Assembly: GCA_035470785.1 (NCBI GenBank)
Contig: DATIQN010000036.1
Location: forward strand, 1 to 12,458
Reading direction: 5' to 3'
Source of the DNA: Croceibacterium_B sp035470785
GTDB lineage: Bacteria; Pseudomonadota; Alphaproteobacteria; Sphingomonadales; Sphingomonadaceae
Length of the DNA: 12,458 nt
In this document: piece after piece, positions 1 through 10,148 of the stretch
Numbering within the stretch: the stretch's first letter is position 1
How the letters are laid out: each line of letters begins with the position of its first letter
Notes under the pieces: model-generated
Database searches by the model: none
Seen by the model: only the letters and a program-made list of their open reading frames with translations
What the model was told of the DNA's origin: nothing
Program-made: the position numbers and the translations under genes

Positions 1-168
1 GACAGGGCTTTCCGGCGGTTTGCGGATTGGCATCGGGTCCCCTGTGCCCCGCGGTTATTCGCAAACTTGTGTACGGAGCGGGTGAGTGTCCATGTCGTTG
101 GCCGTTTTGTTTTGACAAATCGTGTGTAAGTCGCCTTCGCCTCCCGCGAGCATACTGCCGGTTGCGGA
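1..168. other. Unassigned sequence upstream of the PKS breakpoint
   Basis: No recognisable gene. The plus frame that later encodes the polyketide synthase has a stop at 127-129 and shows no similarity to that family before about 169. The stretch is visibly less GC-rich than the genes that follow; for example it contains a T-rich run near 104-113. A TTGACA hexamer at 112-117 has no convincing -10 partner. It could be foreign DNA, a mobile-element edge or a joining artefact; the sequence does not decide. Confidence 0.4.
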
Positions 169-774
169 GAAGCAGGCCACATCGTCCGTTCCGATCCGTC
201 GGCGCGGGTGCTGGTGGTCGCCATCGAGCTTTGCAGCCTTCACCTGCAAGGCGACGCAGGCCTCGAATCGATGCTGGCGATGGCGCAGTTCAGCGACGGC
301 GCCGCGGCGGCGATCGTTTCCGCTGAGGGCGCCGGCCTGGCGATCGGCGAAGGCCTTTCCGCGACGCTCGAGGAAAGCGATACCCTGATCACCTGGACGA
401 TCGGCGATACCGGCTTTGCCATGAACCTGTCGGGCGAAGTGCCCGGGCGTCTTGCGCAGGCGCTCGCCGAACCCATGCTGACCGACAAGGTGCTCGACGG
501 TGAAGGCGCGCAGGCCATCGCCGCGTGGGCCGTCCATCCGGGCGGCAAGTCGATTATCGACGCGGTCGAACGCGCCTTCCGCCTCCCCGCCGAAGCGCTC
601 GCCGAATCGCGCGAAGTGCTGCGCGCCTGCGGCAACATGTCCTCAGCGACGATCCTGTTCGTGCTCGAGAAGATCATGCCGCGCCGGCCCGCGACGGGGG
701 TGGCGATGGCTTTCGGGCCCGGTCTGGCGATGGAAGGCTTTCGCTTCGGCTGGACCGAAGGCGCTCCCGCCTGA
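169..774 (+). pseudogene. Type III polyketide synthase, C-terminal half only (5' truncated)
   Basis: Type III PKSs (chalcone/stilbene synthase superfamily) are homodimeric cytoplasmic enzymes that condense an acyl-CoA starter with malonyl-CoA. Family resemblance begins at about codon 169 (AGHIVRSDPSARVLVV) and continues through IELCSLHLQ, the FSDGAAAAIVS segment, VHPGG with the catalytic His at 535-537, GNMSSAT with the catalytic Asn at 634-636, and the AFGPGLAMEG C-terminal motif. Family members are usually about 350-400 residues; only about 200 are here. The N-terminal half, including the active-site Cys, is missing. The frame is closed by a stop at 127-129, and the nearest in-frame start (GTG at 208) lies inside the fold, so no working enzyme can come from this copy. 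It sits 15 bases before the FAD oxidoreductase, as in an operon. The identity is secure; whether the loss is biological or an assembly fault is not. Confidence 0.85.
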
Positions 775-789
775 TCGGCGCGCCCCGAC

Positions 790-1872
790 GTGCTTGAAGA
801 GGAACCGCTGATCGTCGGCGCCGGCCCGGCGGGATGTGCCGCGGCGATCGTGCTGGCGCGCGGGGGCGCCCATCCGCTGCTGGTCGATCGAGACGCCGAG
901 ATCGGCGATGCGCTTTGCGGCGGGTTCCTCAGCTGGCGCACGGCGCAGCGGTTGCGCGGGCTTGGCGTCGATCCCGAAGCGCTCGGCGCGCACCCTGTCG
1001 AGCGCCTGCTGCTGTTCGGCAGCGGGCGGCCGGTCGAGATCGCTTTGCCGAAGCGCGCATTCGGGCTTTCTCGCAAAGCGCTCGACACGGCCTTGCGGAA
1101 ACGCGCGGTTGCGGAAGGCGCCCGGTTCGCGATCGACACCGTTCGCCAGATCGACGGGCTGCATGTGGCGGGCCGCGTCCATGATTGGCAGGCCGCCAGC
1201 CTGTTCCTCGCCACCGGCAAGCACGACGTGCGCGGCGCGGCGCGCCCGCGCTCGGCGAAGGACCCTGCCCTCGGCCTGCGGCTGCGTGTCAAACCCTCGC
1301 CCGGCCTTGCCCGGCGGCTGGCGGGCACGATCGAGCTGCACCTGTTCGATGGCGGCTACGCGGGGATCGTGCTGCAGGAGGACGGCAGCGCCAATATCTG
1401 CCTTGCGGTGCGCAAATCGCTGATCGGCGAGGCCGGAGCCAATCCCTCGCAACTGCTCGCCAGGCTCGCGGTGAGCCATCCGCACTTCGCGCTGCGCCTC
1501 GAATCGGATTGGCGCGAAGCCAGGGTCGATACGATCGGCTCGGTGCCTTACGGCTGGAGCACGCAAGAGACCGAGCCGGGGGTCTTCCGCCTCGGGGACC
1601 AGGCCGCGGTTATCCCGTCCTTGGCGGGAGAAGGAATCGACATAGCGCTGGCCAGCGGCATCGCCGCTGGTGAGGCGTGGCTGGTCGGTGGGCCCGAGGC
1701 TGCCCCCGCCTACCAACAGGCGCTGCACGACCGCGTTCGCGGGCCGCTGACGTGGGCCGGGGCGGCCTGGGGACTGGCCGAACGGCCGACGGTCACACGG
1801 CTCGGTCTGGCCGCGGCGCGCTTCGCACCGAGCCTTGTCGGTCGGCTCGTCGAGGCCACCCGGCTCGACTGA
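790..1872 (+). CDS. FAD-dependent oxidoreductase, geranylgeranyl-reductase-like
   Basis: A 360-residue flavoprotein of the geranylgeranyl reductase / aromatic hydroxylase superfamily. The N-terminal Rossmann motif LIVGAGPAGCAAA (glycines at about 10-15) ends in an acidic residue at LLVDRD for the FAD ribose. The second FAD signature, GVFRLGDQAAVIPSLAGEG, has its G-D at about 269-270. No signal peptide or clear membrane segment is seen. It starts at GTG, 15 bases after the PKS stop and without a clear Shine-Dalgarno sequence, so translation may depend on readthrough from the PKS message. In other bacteria, type III PKS loci can carry a flavoprotein that oxidises or hydroxylates the polyketide product (the SrsA/SrsC arrangement in Streptomyces). 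That is the likeliest role by context, but reduction of an isoprenoid chain is also possible. The substrate cannot be read from the sequence. Confidence 0.8.
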   Translation: MLEEEPLIVGAGPAGCAAAIVLARGGAHPLLVDRDAEIGDALCGGFLSWRTAQRLRGLGVDPEALGAHPVERLLLFGSGRPVEIALPKRAFGLSRKALDTALRKRAVAEGARFAIDTVRQIDGLHVAGRVHDWQAASLFLATGKHDVRGAARPRSAKDPALGLRLRVKPSPGLARRLAGTIELHLFDGGYAGIVLQEDGSANICLAVRKSLIGEAGANPSQLLARLAVSHPHFALRLESDWREARVDTIGSVPYGWSTQETEPGVFRLGDQAAVIPSLAGEGIDIALASGIAAGEAWLVGGPEAAPAYQQALHDRVRGPLTWAGAAWGLAERPTVTRLGLAAARFAPSLVGRLVEATRLD

Positions 1873-1950
1873 CTCCACGCGCTTGCGCTCCCCGGTCCCG
1901 CTCCGTAAGGGGGCCGCAAATCCACTCACCCGAGCACCGCAAGGACCCCC

Positions 1951-3186
1951 ATGGCGAAGATCAAGGTTGCGAACCCGATCGTCGAGATCGACGGCGACGA
2001 GATGACGCGGATCATCTGGCAATGGATCCGCGAGCAGCTGATCCTGCCATATCTCGACGTCGACCTGAAATACTACGACCTTGGCATCGAGAAGCGTGAC
2101 GAGACGCGCGACCAGATCACCATCGATTGCGCCAACGCGATCAAGCAATACGGCGTCGGCGTGAAATGCGCCACGATCACGCCCGACGAAGCGCGCGTGG
2201 AGGAGTTCCACCTTCACGAGATGTACAAGAGCCCCAACGGGACGATCCGTAACATCCTCGGCGGGACGATCTTCCGCGAGCCGATCGTGATCTCGAACGT
2301 CCCGCGGCTGATCCCCGGCTGGACCGATCCGATCGTGGTCGGCCGTCACGCCTTCGGCGACCAGTACCGCGCGACCGACTACCTCGTCCCCGGCCCCGGC
2401 AAGCTGCGGCTCGTCTTCGAAGGCGACGACGGCAAGGTCATCGACCGCGAGGTTTACCAGTTCAAGGCGCCGGGCGTGGCCATGGCGATGTACAACCTCG
2501 ACGATTCAATCCGCGACTTCGCCCGCGCAAGCATGAACTACGCGCTCGACCGCGGCTGGCCGCTGTATCTCAGCACCAAGAACACCATCATCAAGGCCTA
2601 TGACGGACGCTTCAAAGATCTGTTCCAGCAGGTTTTCGACACCGAGGGATTCCGCGAGAAGTTCGCCGACGCCGGCATTACGTATGAGCACCGCCTGATC
2701 GACGACATGGTCGCCAGCGCGCTCAAGTGGAGCGGCAAGTTTGTCTGGGCGTGCAAGAACTACGACGGCGACGTGCAGTCCGACCAGGTGGCGCAGGGCT
2801 TCGGCTCGCTCGGCCTAATGACTTCCGTGCTGATGACCCCCGACGGAAAGACGGTCGAAGCCGAAGCCGCGCACGGCACGGTCACTCGCCACTACCGCAT
2901 GCACCAGCAGGGCAAGGCGACCAGCACCAACCCCATCGCCAGCATCTTCGCCTGGACCCGCGGGCTGATCTACCGCGGCCGCTTCGACAACACGCCTGAC
3001 GTGATCCGCTTCGCCGAAACGCTCGAGAAGGTCTGCGTTCAAACCGTCGAGAACGGTCAGATGACCAAGGACCTCGCGCTTCTCATCGGCCCCGACCAGG
3101 CATGGCTGACCACCGAAAAGTTCTTCGAGGCGATCGTGCAGAACCTCGAGGCCGAAATGGCGACCTGGGCCACGGCCGAGGCGTAA
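1951..3186 (+). CDS. icd: Isocitrate dehydrogenase, NADP-dependent (eukaryote-type)
   Basis: Oxidatively decarboxylates isocitrate to 2-oxoglutarate in the TCA cycle, making NADPH; a cytoplasmic, metal-dependent homodimer. The 411-residue protein collinearly matches the family that includes human IDH1, with nearly the same numbering: Thr77, Ser94 in KSPNGTIRN, Arg100, Arg109, Arg132 in VVGRHAFGDQYRATD, Tyr139 and Lys210 in LSTKNTI. The metal-binding stretch LIDDMVASALK and the NADP segment AAHGTVTRHYR are also present. It therefore belongs to the type common in alphaproteobacteria, not the E. coli type. AAGGA six bases before the ATG fixes the start. It is 78 bases after the oxidoreductase on the same strand, so co-transcription is possible, although it is probably expressed on its own as a housekeeping gene. 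The stop lies four bases from the end of the convergent small gene. Confidence 0.97.
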   Translation: MAKIKVANPIVEIDGDEMTRIIWQWIREQLILPYLDVDLKYYDLGIEKRDETRDQITIDCANAIKQYGVGVKCATITPDEARVEEFHLHEMYKSPNGTIRNILGGTIFREPIVISNVPRLIPGWTDPIVVGRHAFGDQYRATDYLVPGPGKLRLVFEGDDGKVIDREVYQFKAPGVAMAMYNLDDSIRDFARASMNYALDRGWPLYLSTKNTIIKAYDGRFKDLFQQVFDTEGFREKFADAGITYEHRLIDDMVASALKWSGKFVWACKNYDGDVQSDQVAQGFGSLGLMTSVLMTPDGKTVEAEAAHGTVTRHYRMHQQGKATSTNPIASIFAWTRGLIYRGRFDNTPDVIRFAETLEKVCVQTVENGQMTKDLALLIGPDQAWLTTEKFFEAIVQNLEAEMATWATAEA

Positions 3187-3190
3187 GAGC

Positions 3191-3400
3191 TCAGGATTTC
3201 GCTTCAGCCACGCGGCGCACGAGCCAATCCCATATGAGGAAGGTCGTGCCCCAGAATGGGTAAATCCCATAAAGCGTATCGCTGACCGAGTGCGAATGGC
3301 GGTCGATGGCGATGAAGCACGTGACTGCGAAGATTGCGGCGGGAAAGGCGAGTAACAGCGCCGCCGGGGCGACGGCCCGATAGGGTTGGGTCAAAGTCAT
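3191..3400 (-). CDS. Small two-helix membrane protein, unknown function
   Basis: A 69-residue protein that I do not recognise. The start at 3400 is chosen because AAAGGAG lies six bases upstream (3407-3413); longer in-frame starts have no such signal. It has a hydrophobic segment at about residues 10-32 (VAPAALLLAFPAAIFAVTCF within it), a polar linker rich in His and Ser (DRHSHSVSD), and a second aromatic segment at about 46-65 (GIYPFWGTTFLIWDWLV). The tail RRVAEAKS is basic, which favours a hairpin topology with both ends in the cytoplasm. The stop is only four bases from the end of icd, with no obvious terminator between them. The gene diverges from the antiporter, with which it shares a 119-base intergenic region. 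The good ribosome site and coherent helices support a real gene; function is open. Confidence 0.75.
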   Translation of the reverse strand: MTLTQPYRAVAPAALLLAFPAAIFAVTCFIAIDRHSHSVSDTLYGIYPFWGTTFLIWDWLVRRVAEAKS

Positions 3401-3406
3401 ACAACG

Positions 3407-3413
3407 CTCCTTT
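3407..3413 (-). promoter_or_regulatory. Strong Shine-Dalgarno that fixes the start of the small membrane protein
   Basis: On the minus strand AAAGGAG sits six bases before the ATG at 3400-3398. It decides the start against the upstream in-frame methionines. Confidence 0.7.
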
Positions 3414-3435
3414 CGCACGCGAGCCTCGCCGCAAG

Positions 3436-3472
3436 GCCAGTGTGAAGTCATGAGCGATTCGTGAGCACTGGC
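3436..3472. repeat. Inverted repeat in the divergent intergenic region
   Basis: GCCAGTG (3436-3442) and CACTGGC (3466-3472) are a perfect 7-base inverted repeat. Inside it TCATGAG and TTCGTGA can pair imperfectly with wobble, giving a longer hairpin. It lies between the divergent starts of the 69-residue membrane protein and the antiporter, so an operator or a leader hairpin is possible. No T-run follows on either strand, so it is not a standard terminator. Confidence 0.4.
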
Positions 3473-3519
3473 TGAATCCTGCGGTTGTCCCACCGGTCCG
3501 GTCTGACATAGTGCTCCCG

Positions 3520-5265
3520 ATGCACGGCCAAGCGATCTCCCCGTTCCTGTCCGACGCGCTGGTGATCCTCGGCGCGGCGGGGATCGTCATCCCGCTGTTC
3601 GCCCGCCTGCGGATCACGCCGGTGATCGGCTTTATCCTCGTCGGTGTGCTCGTCGGACCGTTCGGTCTCGGCCGGATGGTCCCGCAAGCGCCGTGGCTAA
3701 CCTGGTTCACGATCACCGACCCGCAAGGCCTGGAGCCGTTCGCCGAGTTCGGCATCACCTTGCTCCTGTTCACCATCGGGCTCGAGCTGTCGTTCAACCG
3801 GTTGTGGACGATGCGGCGGCTGGTGTTCGGGCTCGGCGCGCTCGAAATGGCGAGCCTCGCGCTACTGCTTGGCGGGCTGTTGATGCTGGTGGGCCAGCCG
3901 TGGACCGGCGCGCTCGGCCTCGGCCTCGCGCTGGCGCTGTCGTCGACCGCGCTGGTCCTGCCGATCGCCGGCACGCAGACGCCGGTCGGCCGCGCGGCGC
4001 TGGCGATGTTGTTGTTCGAGGATATCGCGCTGGTGCCGATCGTTTTCCTGCTCGGTGCGCTCGGCGGTCCCGGCCTCGGCGGCCTCGTCGCGACCATTTG
4101 GCAAGGCCTGCTAGTCGTCGTGGCGATGATGGTCATCGGCCGCTTTGCCCTGCCGCTGCTGTTCGCCCAGGCCGCACGGACCAAGAGCCCCGAACTGTTC
4201 CTCGCCGCCACCCTGCTGGTGGTCATCGGCGCCAGCCTGGCGACTTCGCTCGTCGGCCTGTCGCCGATCGTCGGCGCGCTCGTCGCCGGGCTGCTGATCG
4301 CCGAGACCGAATACCATGTGGAGGTCGAAGGGATCATCGACCCGTTCAAAGGCCTGGCTCTGGGAGTATTCCTGCTCACCGTCGGCATGAGCATCGACTT
4401 GCGCGTGGTATGGTCCGAGCTCAGCGCGATCGCGCTGGCGGTTGTCGCGGTGCTGGCGCTCAAGGCGTTGGTCACCGCGGCGCTACTGCGGTTGATGGGC
4501 GCGCATCGCAGCACCGCGACCGAGGCCGGTATCCTCATGGCGAGCCCGTCGGAGACGACGCTGATCGTGCTCGGCGCGGCGAGCGCTGCCGCGCTGATTC
4601 AGCCGGGCACCGCGCAGTTTTGGCAGATTGTCACCGCCATCGGTCTGACCGTGACGCCGCTGCTCGCCCGCGCCGGGCAATTGCTCGCGCGGCGGGTCGA
4701 GCCTGCGCCGGTAGTCGCCGAGGGCGATCCCGAGCTGCCACGCGTGCTGATCGTCGGTTGCGGACGGTGCGGTCGGCTCGTCGCCGACATGCTCACGCGC
4801 CACGGAAGGGCTTACGTGGCGCTCGATTCGGATGCCGACATGATCGCGCAGTGCAAGCGCGACGGGTACCATGCGGTGTTCGGCAACGCCGCTCGGATCG
4901 ACGTGCTCGAACGGCTCGGCCTCGCCCGCGCGCCGGCGGTCGTGCTGACGATGGACGAGCCGGTGCTCGCCCAGCGGCTGACGAAGAAGCTGCGCGCAGC
5001 GCACCCCGAGGTGCCGATCATCGCCCGCGCCCGCGACCCGCTCCACGCCGCCGAGCTATACAAGGCCGGGGCGAGCACCGCGGTGCCCGAGACGCTCGAG
5101 GCCTCGCTGCAACTCAGCGAAGCGGTGCTGGTCGACCTGGGTGTGGCGATGGGGCCGGTGATCGCCAGTATCCACGAGAAGCGCGACGAATTCCGCGACA
5201 GCATCCGCGAAGGCGCATCGCTCGACCACAAACCCAAGCTGCGTACGACCATTCGCCCAGGCTGA
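3520..5265 (+). CDS. Monovalent cation:proton antiporter of the CPA2 / KefB-KefC type with RCK domain
   Basis: A membrane protein that exchanges or releases K+ (or Na+) against H+. From the ATG at 3520 it has 581 residues, close to KefB/KefC. The first part, about residues 10-400, is a multi-helix Na+/H+-exchanger domain with FEFGITLLLFTIGLELSF-like helices (here FAEFGITLLLFTIGLELSF), ALSSTALVLP, and LLFEDIALVP with the ion-path Asp at about 168. DPFKGLALGVFLLTVGMSID matches the segment after the regulatory loop of KefC. The C-terminal TrkA-N/RCK domain begins at about 408 with RVLIVGCGRCGRLVADML, a GxGxxG nucleotide site at 413-418 containing two cysteines, and LDSDADM. No KefF/KefG-type oxidoreductase partner is adjacent, so glutathione gating cannot be assumed. 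A GTG at 3511 is an alternative start. Neither start has a strong Shine-Dalgarno; ATG is preferred because family members begin at about this point. Confidence 0.9.
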   Translation: MHGQAISPFLSDALVILGAAGIVIPLFARLRITPVIGFILVGVLVGPFGLGRMVPQAPWLTWFTITDPQGLEPFAEFGITLLLFTIGLELSFNRLWTMRRLVFGLGALEMASLALLLGGLLMLVGQPWTGALGLGLALALSSTALVLPIAGTQTPVGRAALAMLLFEDIALVPIVFLLGALGGPGLGGLVATIWQGLLVVVAMMVIGRFALPLLFAQAARTKSPELFLAATLLVVIGASLATSLVGLSPIVGALVAGLLIAETEYHVEVEGIIDPFKGLALGVFLLTVGMSIDLRVVWSELSAIALAVVAVLALKALVTAALLRLMGAHRSTATEAGILMASPSETTLIVLGAASAAALIQPGTAQFWQIVTAIGLTVTPLLARAGQLLARRVEPAPVVAEGDPELPRVLIVGCGRCGRLVADMLTRHGRAYVALDSDADMIAQCKRDGYHAVFGNAARIDVLERLGLARAPAVVLTMDEPVLAQRLTKKLRAAHPEVPIIARARDPLHAAELYKAGASTAVPETLEASLQLSEAVLVDLGVAMGPVIASIHEKRDEFRDSIREGASLDHKPKLRTTIRPG

Positions 5266-5304
5266 TGCGGACCTTCCCGGCGCAGCGCTCGTTGTCGTCA
5301 GTAC

Positions 5305-5310
5305 AGGAGA
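5305..5310 (+). promoter_or_regulatory. Shine-Dalgarno of the 59-residue protein
   Basis: AGGAGA lies six bases before the ATG at 5317. This is one of the best ribosome sites in the window and the main reason to accept the short gene that follows. Confidence 0.7.
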
Positions 5311-5316
5311 TCAACC

Positions 5317-5492
5317 ATGAAAGACGGCAACCAGCCCAAGGACACCAACGCCAAGCCGCACCCTCAGCAGCAGGAAGGCGAGGAATTCGGCAAGATCAGG
5401 AAGCGCCAGCTGGACGAGGACAACTTTGCCGGCCGCAGCGACACCCCGCGCGGCAGCGAACCGGAGACGCGCAGCGCTTCGGGCAATCGGAC

Positions 5493-5496
<4 letters not shown>
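5317..5496 (+). CDS. Small charged protein, 59 residues, unknown function
   Basis: It starts at an ATG with AGGAGA six bases upstream, 51 bases after the antiporter stop on the same strand, so the two may share a transcript. The product is very hydrophilic: an Asn/Lys/Gln/Pro-rich N-terminus (KDGNQPKDTNAKPHPQQQ), a central mixed-charge piece (EEFGKIRKRQLDEDNFAGRSD) and a Ser/Glu/Arg tail (GSEPETRSASGNRT). It has no hydrophobic segment, Cys or recognisable domain, and is probably largely disordered. Its TAG stop is part of the CTAG palindrome that also supplies the alaS stop on the other strand, so the two genes overlap by three bases. I recall similar short proteins in sphingomonads but cannot name a family. 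Reality is supported by the ribosome site and clean frame; function is unknown. Confidence 0.7.
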
Positions 5497-8162
<2,666 letters not shown>

Positions 8163-8233
8163 CGGGGCGAATTAGGGGGCGAGCGCGCTCGCGACAAGCG
8201 TCTTGAGGCTGACGAAGCGGGCCAGGGATGCGA

Positions 8234-9127
8234 TCAGTCGATTTCGAGGGGCGAAACCACCGCTAGAGCTTGTGGCTCGATGCGAATCGTCAGGGGCAAC
8301 TCGAAACGGCAGCGTTCCCCGTCGAGGGCGATTTCGAGCTTCGCACCCGGACCTTGGACAATGACTTCGCGCGCGGTCCGGTGGAGAACGAAATCCCGAT
8401 GCATGCGCGGGCGGGCAACGAGCGTGCGCAGCGCGACCGCTATCAGCGCGGTGCGCGATAGAGGGGCGATGGCGTAGACCGAAAGCATGCCGTCCTCGAG
8501 CGAACCACGTTCACCCGGCCGCCCCTCCTCGACTTCGTACCGGTTGTTGCCGACGAACAGCAGCGGCGTTTCGGCCATCGAACGCTCGCCGTCGATGGTC
8601 AGCTCGAAGCGGCGCGAGCGCAACTTGCGCAAGGTGCGCCAGGTAGCCGGAACGGTTGCGAGGAGCTTCGGCAGGGGCGACGCCTCCCGGGCGCGAACAA
8701 GATCGACGTAGGCGCCGACGGAGAGATTGTTGATGAACACGCGGTCGCCGGCCCGCCCAAGATCGACCCGGCGCGCGCCACCATTCGCAGCCAATTCGGC
8801 CGCCTCCACCAAATCGGGCGGGATGCCGAGCTGGCCGGCGAAATGATTGCGTGTGCCAAGCGGAAGGACTGCCATTTCGCCGCCGGCGCTGGAGATCGCC
8901 TTGGCTGCGGTGGCGAGCGTGCCGTCACCGCCGCCGACCACAACCCGCGGGGAACCAGCGTACTTATTCAGCGCCTGCGGCAAGCCATCTCCTTCGACCA
9001 GTTCGAGCGCGATCGCCCTCCCTGCGGCAGCGAACGCGGATTCGATTTGATCGCCGAGACTCGCGCCCGCGCGGCTGGCGTTCCCACCCGCGGCGTTGAC
9101 GATCACCGGCAGGGGCGCAGCGGGCAT
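8234..9127 (-). CDS. Diacylglycerol/sphingosine-kinase-like lipid kinase (DAGK_cat family)
   Basis: A 297-residue ATP-dependent lipid kinase of the DAGK catalytic / YegS group, probably acting on a membrane diacylglycerol-like or sphingoid lipid from the cytoplasmic face. Visible marks are the opening VIVNAAGGNASR, the nucleotide motif VVVGGGDGT (GGGDGT at about 65-70), PLGTRNHFAGQLGIP at about 89-103, VDLGRAGDRVFINNLSVGAYV, and the C-terminal beta-sandwich with ALDGERCRFELPLTIRIEP. The length is normal. The start at 9127 has a weak ribosome site, and 33 bases separate it from the upstream methyltransferase, so the two may be translated from one message. Sphingolipid-making bacteria often have several such kinases. 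The substrate cannot be deduced, and another family activity such as a different acylglycerol or a prenyl lipid remains possible. Confidence 0.85.
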   Translation of the reverse strand: MPAAPLPVIVNAAGGNASRAGASLGDQIESAFAAAGRAIALELVEGDGLPQALNKYAGSPRVVVGGGDGTLATAAKAISSAGGEMAVLPLGTRNHFAGQLGIPPDLVEAAELAANGGARRVDLGRAGDRVFINNLSVGAYVDLVRAREASPLPKLLATVPATWRTLRKLRSRRFELTIDGERSMAETPLLFVGNNRYEVEEGRPGERGSLEDGMLSVYAIAPLSRTALIAVALRTLVARPRMHRDFVLHRTAREVIVQGPGAKLEIALDGERCRFELPLTIRIEPQALAVVSPLEID

Positions 9128-9160
9128 GGGGCGACAACTGCCATCAGCCGCGCGGGTTCC

Positions 9161-9985
9161 TCAGGCGCGGCGGGCGGTGACGATCCAGGTTGCCGCACGC
9201 AAGGCAACGACGCCGTCGCGGCAGTTCGCTTCGGCCACTGCGCGGATACCCGCCAGTGTCTCGTCGCGGGCAATGTCGTCCATCGCGCGCATGGCCGCAG
9301 CCGCGGGCCCGATGCGCTTGAAATAGCCCAAGGCGTCCTCGACCGGGTCATCGCCCGTGCCGGCGATCATCGCAAAATCGAAAGCGTCGAAGGCGATCTG
9401 CTCCCACCCGGCGTCGGTCAGGATGGCGCTCACGTGATCGCGGTCGGCAAAGGCGAACGGCCCCGGCGCATAGGGATCGGGGGCCTGGGCGGGCGGCGGC
9501 AGGAGCGCGCCAATCTCGGTAAAGAAGGGATTCTCCCTTGGATCGCGAAAACACGAGAAAAGCAGCGCGGCCCTGTCGGCGGCAAAGCTGGCAAGGTTGG
9601 AGAAAGCCGCCGGCGGATCGGCGAAGAACATCACCCCGTGACGCGATATCAGCAATTGCGGGGTGAAATCGTCGGCTGGGTGCCATTGCGCGGCGTCGGC
9701 GAGGACGAACTCGATGTTCGACATGCGGTCGGCGCGTTCGCGCGCCGTCGCGATCAGTTGCGGCGAGACATCGAGCCCGACGATACGCGACTGCGGCCGG
9801 CCGCGCGCGAGGGCTAGCGATAATTCGCCTGCGCCGCAGCCGACATCGAGCGCGTGGCGGAAGGAGAATTCGCGGCTGCGGGCAAGCAGGCGCTCGGTCA
9901 GGCCACCGAAGCTGCGGTCGGTCCGCTTCCATTCCGCGGCCCAGCCTTCGCCGGTCTTGCCTTGCCAGTCTTCCTTCGCGGTCAT
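9161..9985 (-). CDS. Class I SAM-dependent methyltransferase, substrate unknown
   Basis: A 274-residue Rossmann-fold methyltransferase. Motif I is HALDVGCGAGELS (about 45-56), followed by the acidic end of strand 2 at IVGLDVSPQLIA and by a later VLADAAQWHP element with the motif-II Asp. LLISRHGVMFFADP is the post-catalytic strand and suggests a family acting on small molecules, of the Tam/UbiE-like kind, rather than on DNA or rRNA. The C-terminal third (GTGDDPVEDALGYF) is typical of a trans-aconitate-methyltransferase-like lid. AAGGGGG five bases before the ATG at 9985 supports the start. It lies between recA and the lipid kinase on the same strand. A lipid or quinone substrate is possible by position but not shown. 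Confidence 0.85.
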   Translation of the reverse strand: MTAKEDWQGKTGEGWAAEWKRTDRSFGGLTERLLARSREFSFRHALDVGCGAGELSLALARGRPQSRIVGLDVSPQLIATARERADRMSNIEFVLADAAQWHPADDFTPQLLISRHGVMFFADPPAAFSNLASFAADRAALLFSCFRDPRENPFFTEIGALLPPPAQAPDPYAPGPFAFADRDHVSAILTDAGWEQIAFDAFDFAMIAGTGDDPVEDALGYFKRIGPAAAAMRAMDDIARDETLAGIRAVAEANCRDGVVALRAATWIVTARRA

Positions 9986-10073
9986 CGCTGCCCCCTTGAT
10001 GTGATACGCGCATAGCGGCTGGCGCGTGGCGAGGCAAAGCCGCTCATTAACATGGATGAAAGCGAAAGAGGCC

Positions 10074-10127
10074 GGCGCGCGCCTCGCAAGGCAACCGCAC
10101 CGGCCCCGGTTTCGTCAGGCGCGCGCC
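10074..10127. repeat. Nested GC inverted repeats 3' of recA
   Basis: Two identical self-complementary copies of GGCGCGCGCC (10074-10083 and 10118-10127) flank a further short palindrome ACCGG-CC-CCGGT (10099-10110). They can form one large stem with an inner hairpin, or three separate hairpins. The element lies 22 bases beyond the recA stop, where a transcript end is expected, but there is no T-run, so it is not a canonical intrinsic terminator. It may instead protect the 3' end or slow RNA polymerase. Confidence 0.5.
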
Positions 10128-10148
10128 TTAAGCACGCCCGTGTGAGGA

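Noticed and set aside
112..117. TTGACA as a -35 promoter element for the PKS
   Set aside because: No -10-like hexamer lies 16-18 bases downstream, and the gene after it is truncated inside its fold.
160..165. Gly-Cys at 160-165 as the PKS active-site Cys with a small deletion after it
   Set aside because: Residues before it do not fit the family's approach to the catalytic Cys, the spacing to AGHIV is far too short, and a stop sits at 127-129.
643..2349. A 568-codon open frame on the minus strand opposite the oxidoreductase and icd
   Set aside because: It is antisense to two well-identified genes, is rich in Arg/Gly/Asp and matches no family; a codon-bias shadow.
10074..10127. The nested palindromes as a Rho-independent terminator
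   Set aside because: No U-run follows the stems on either strand.
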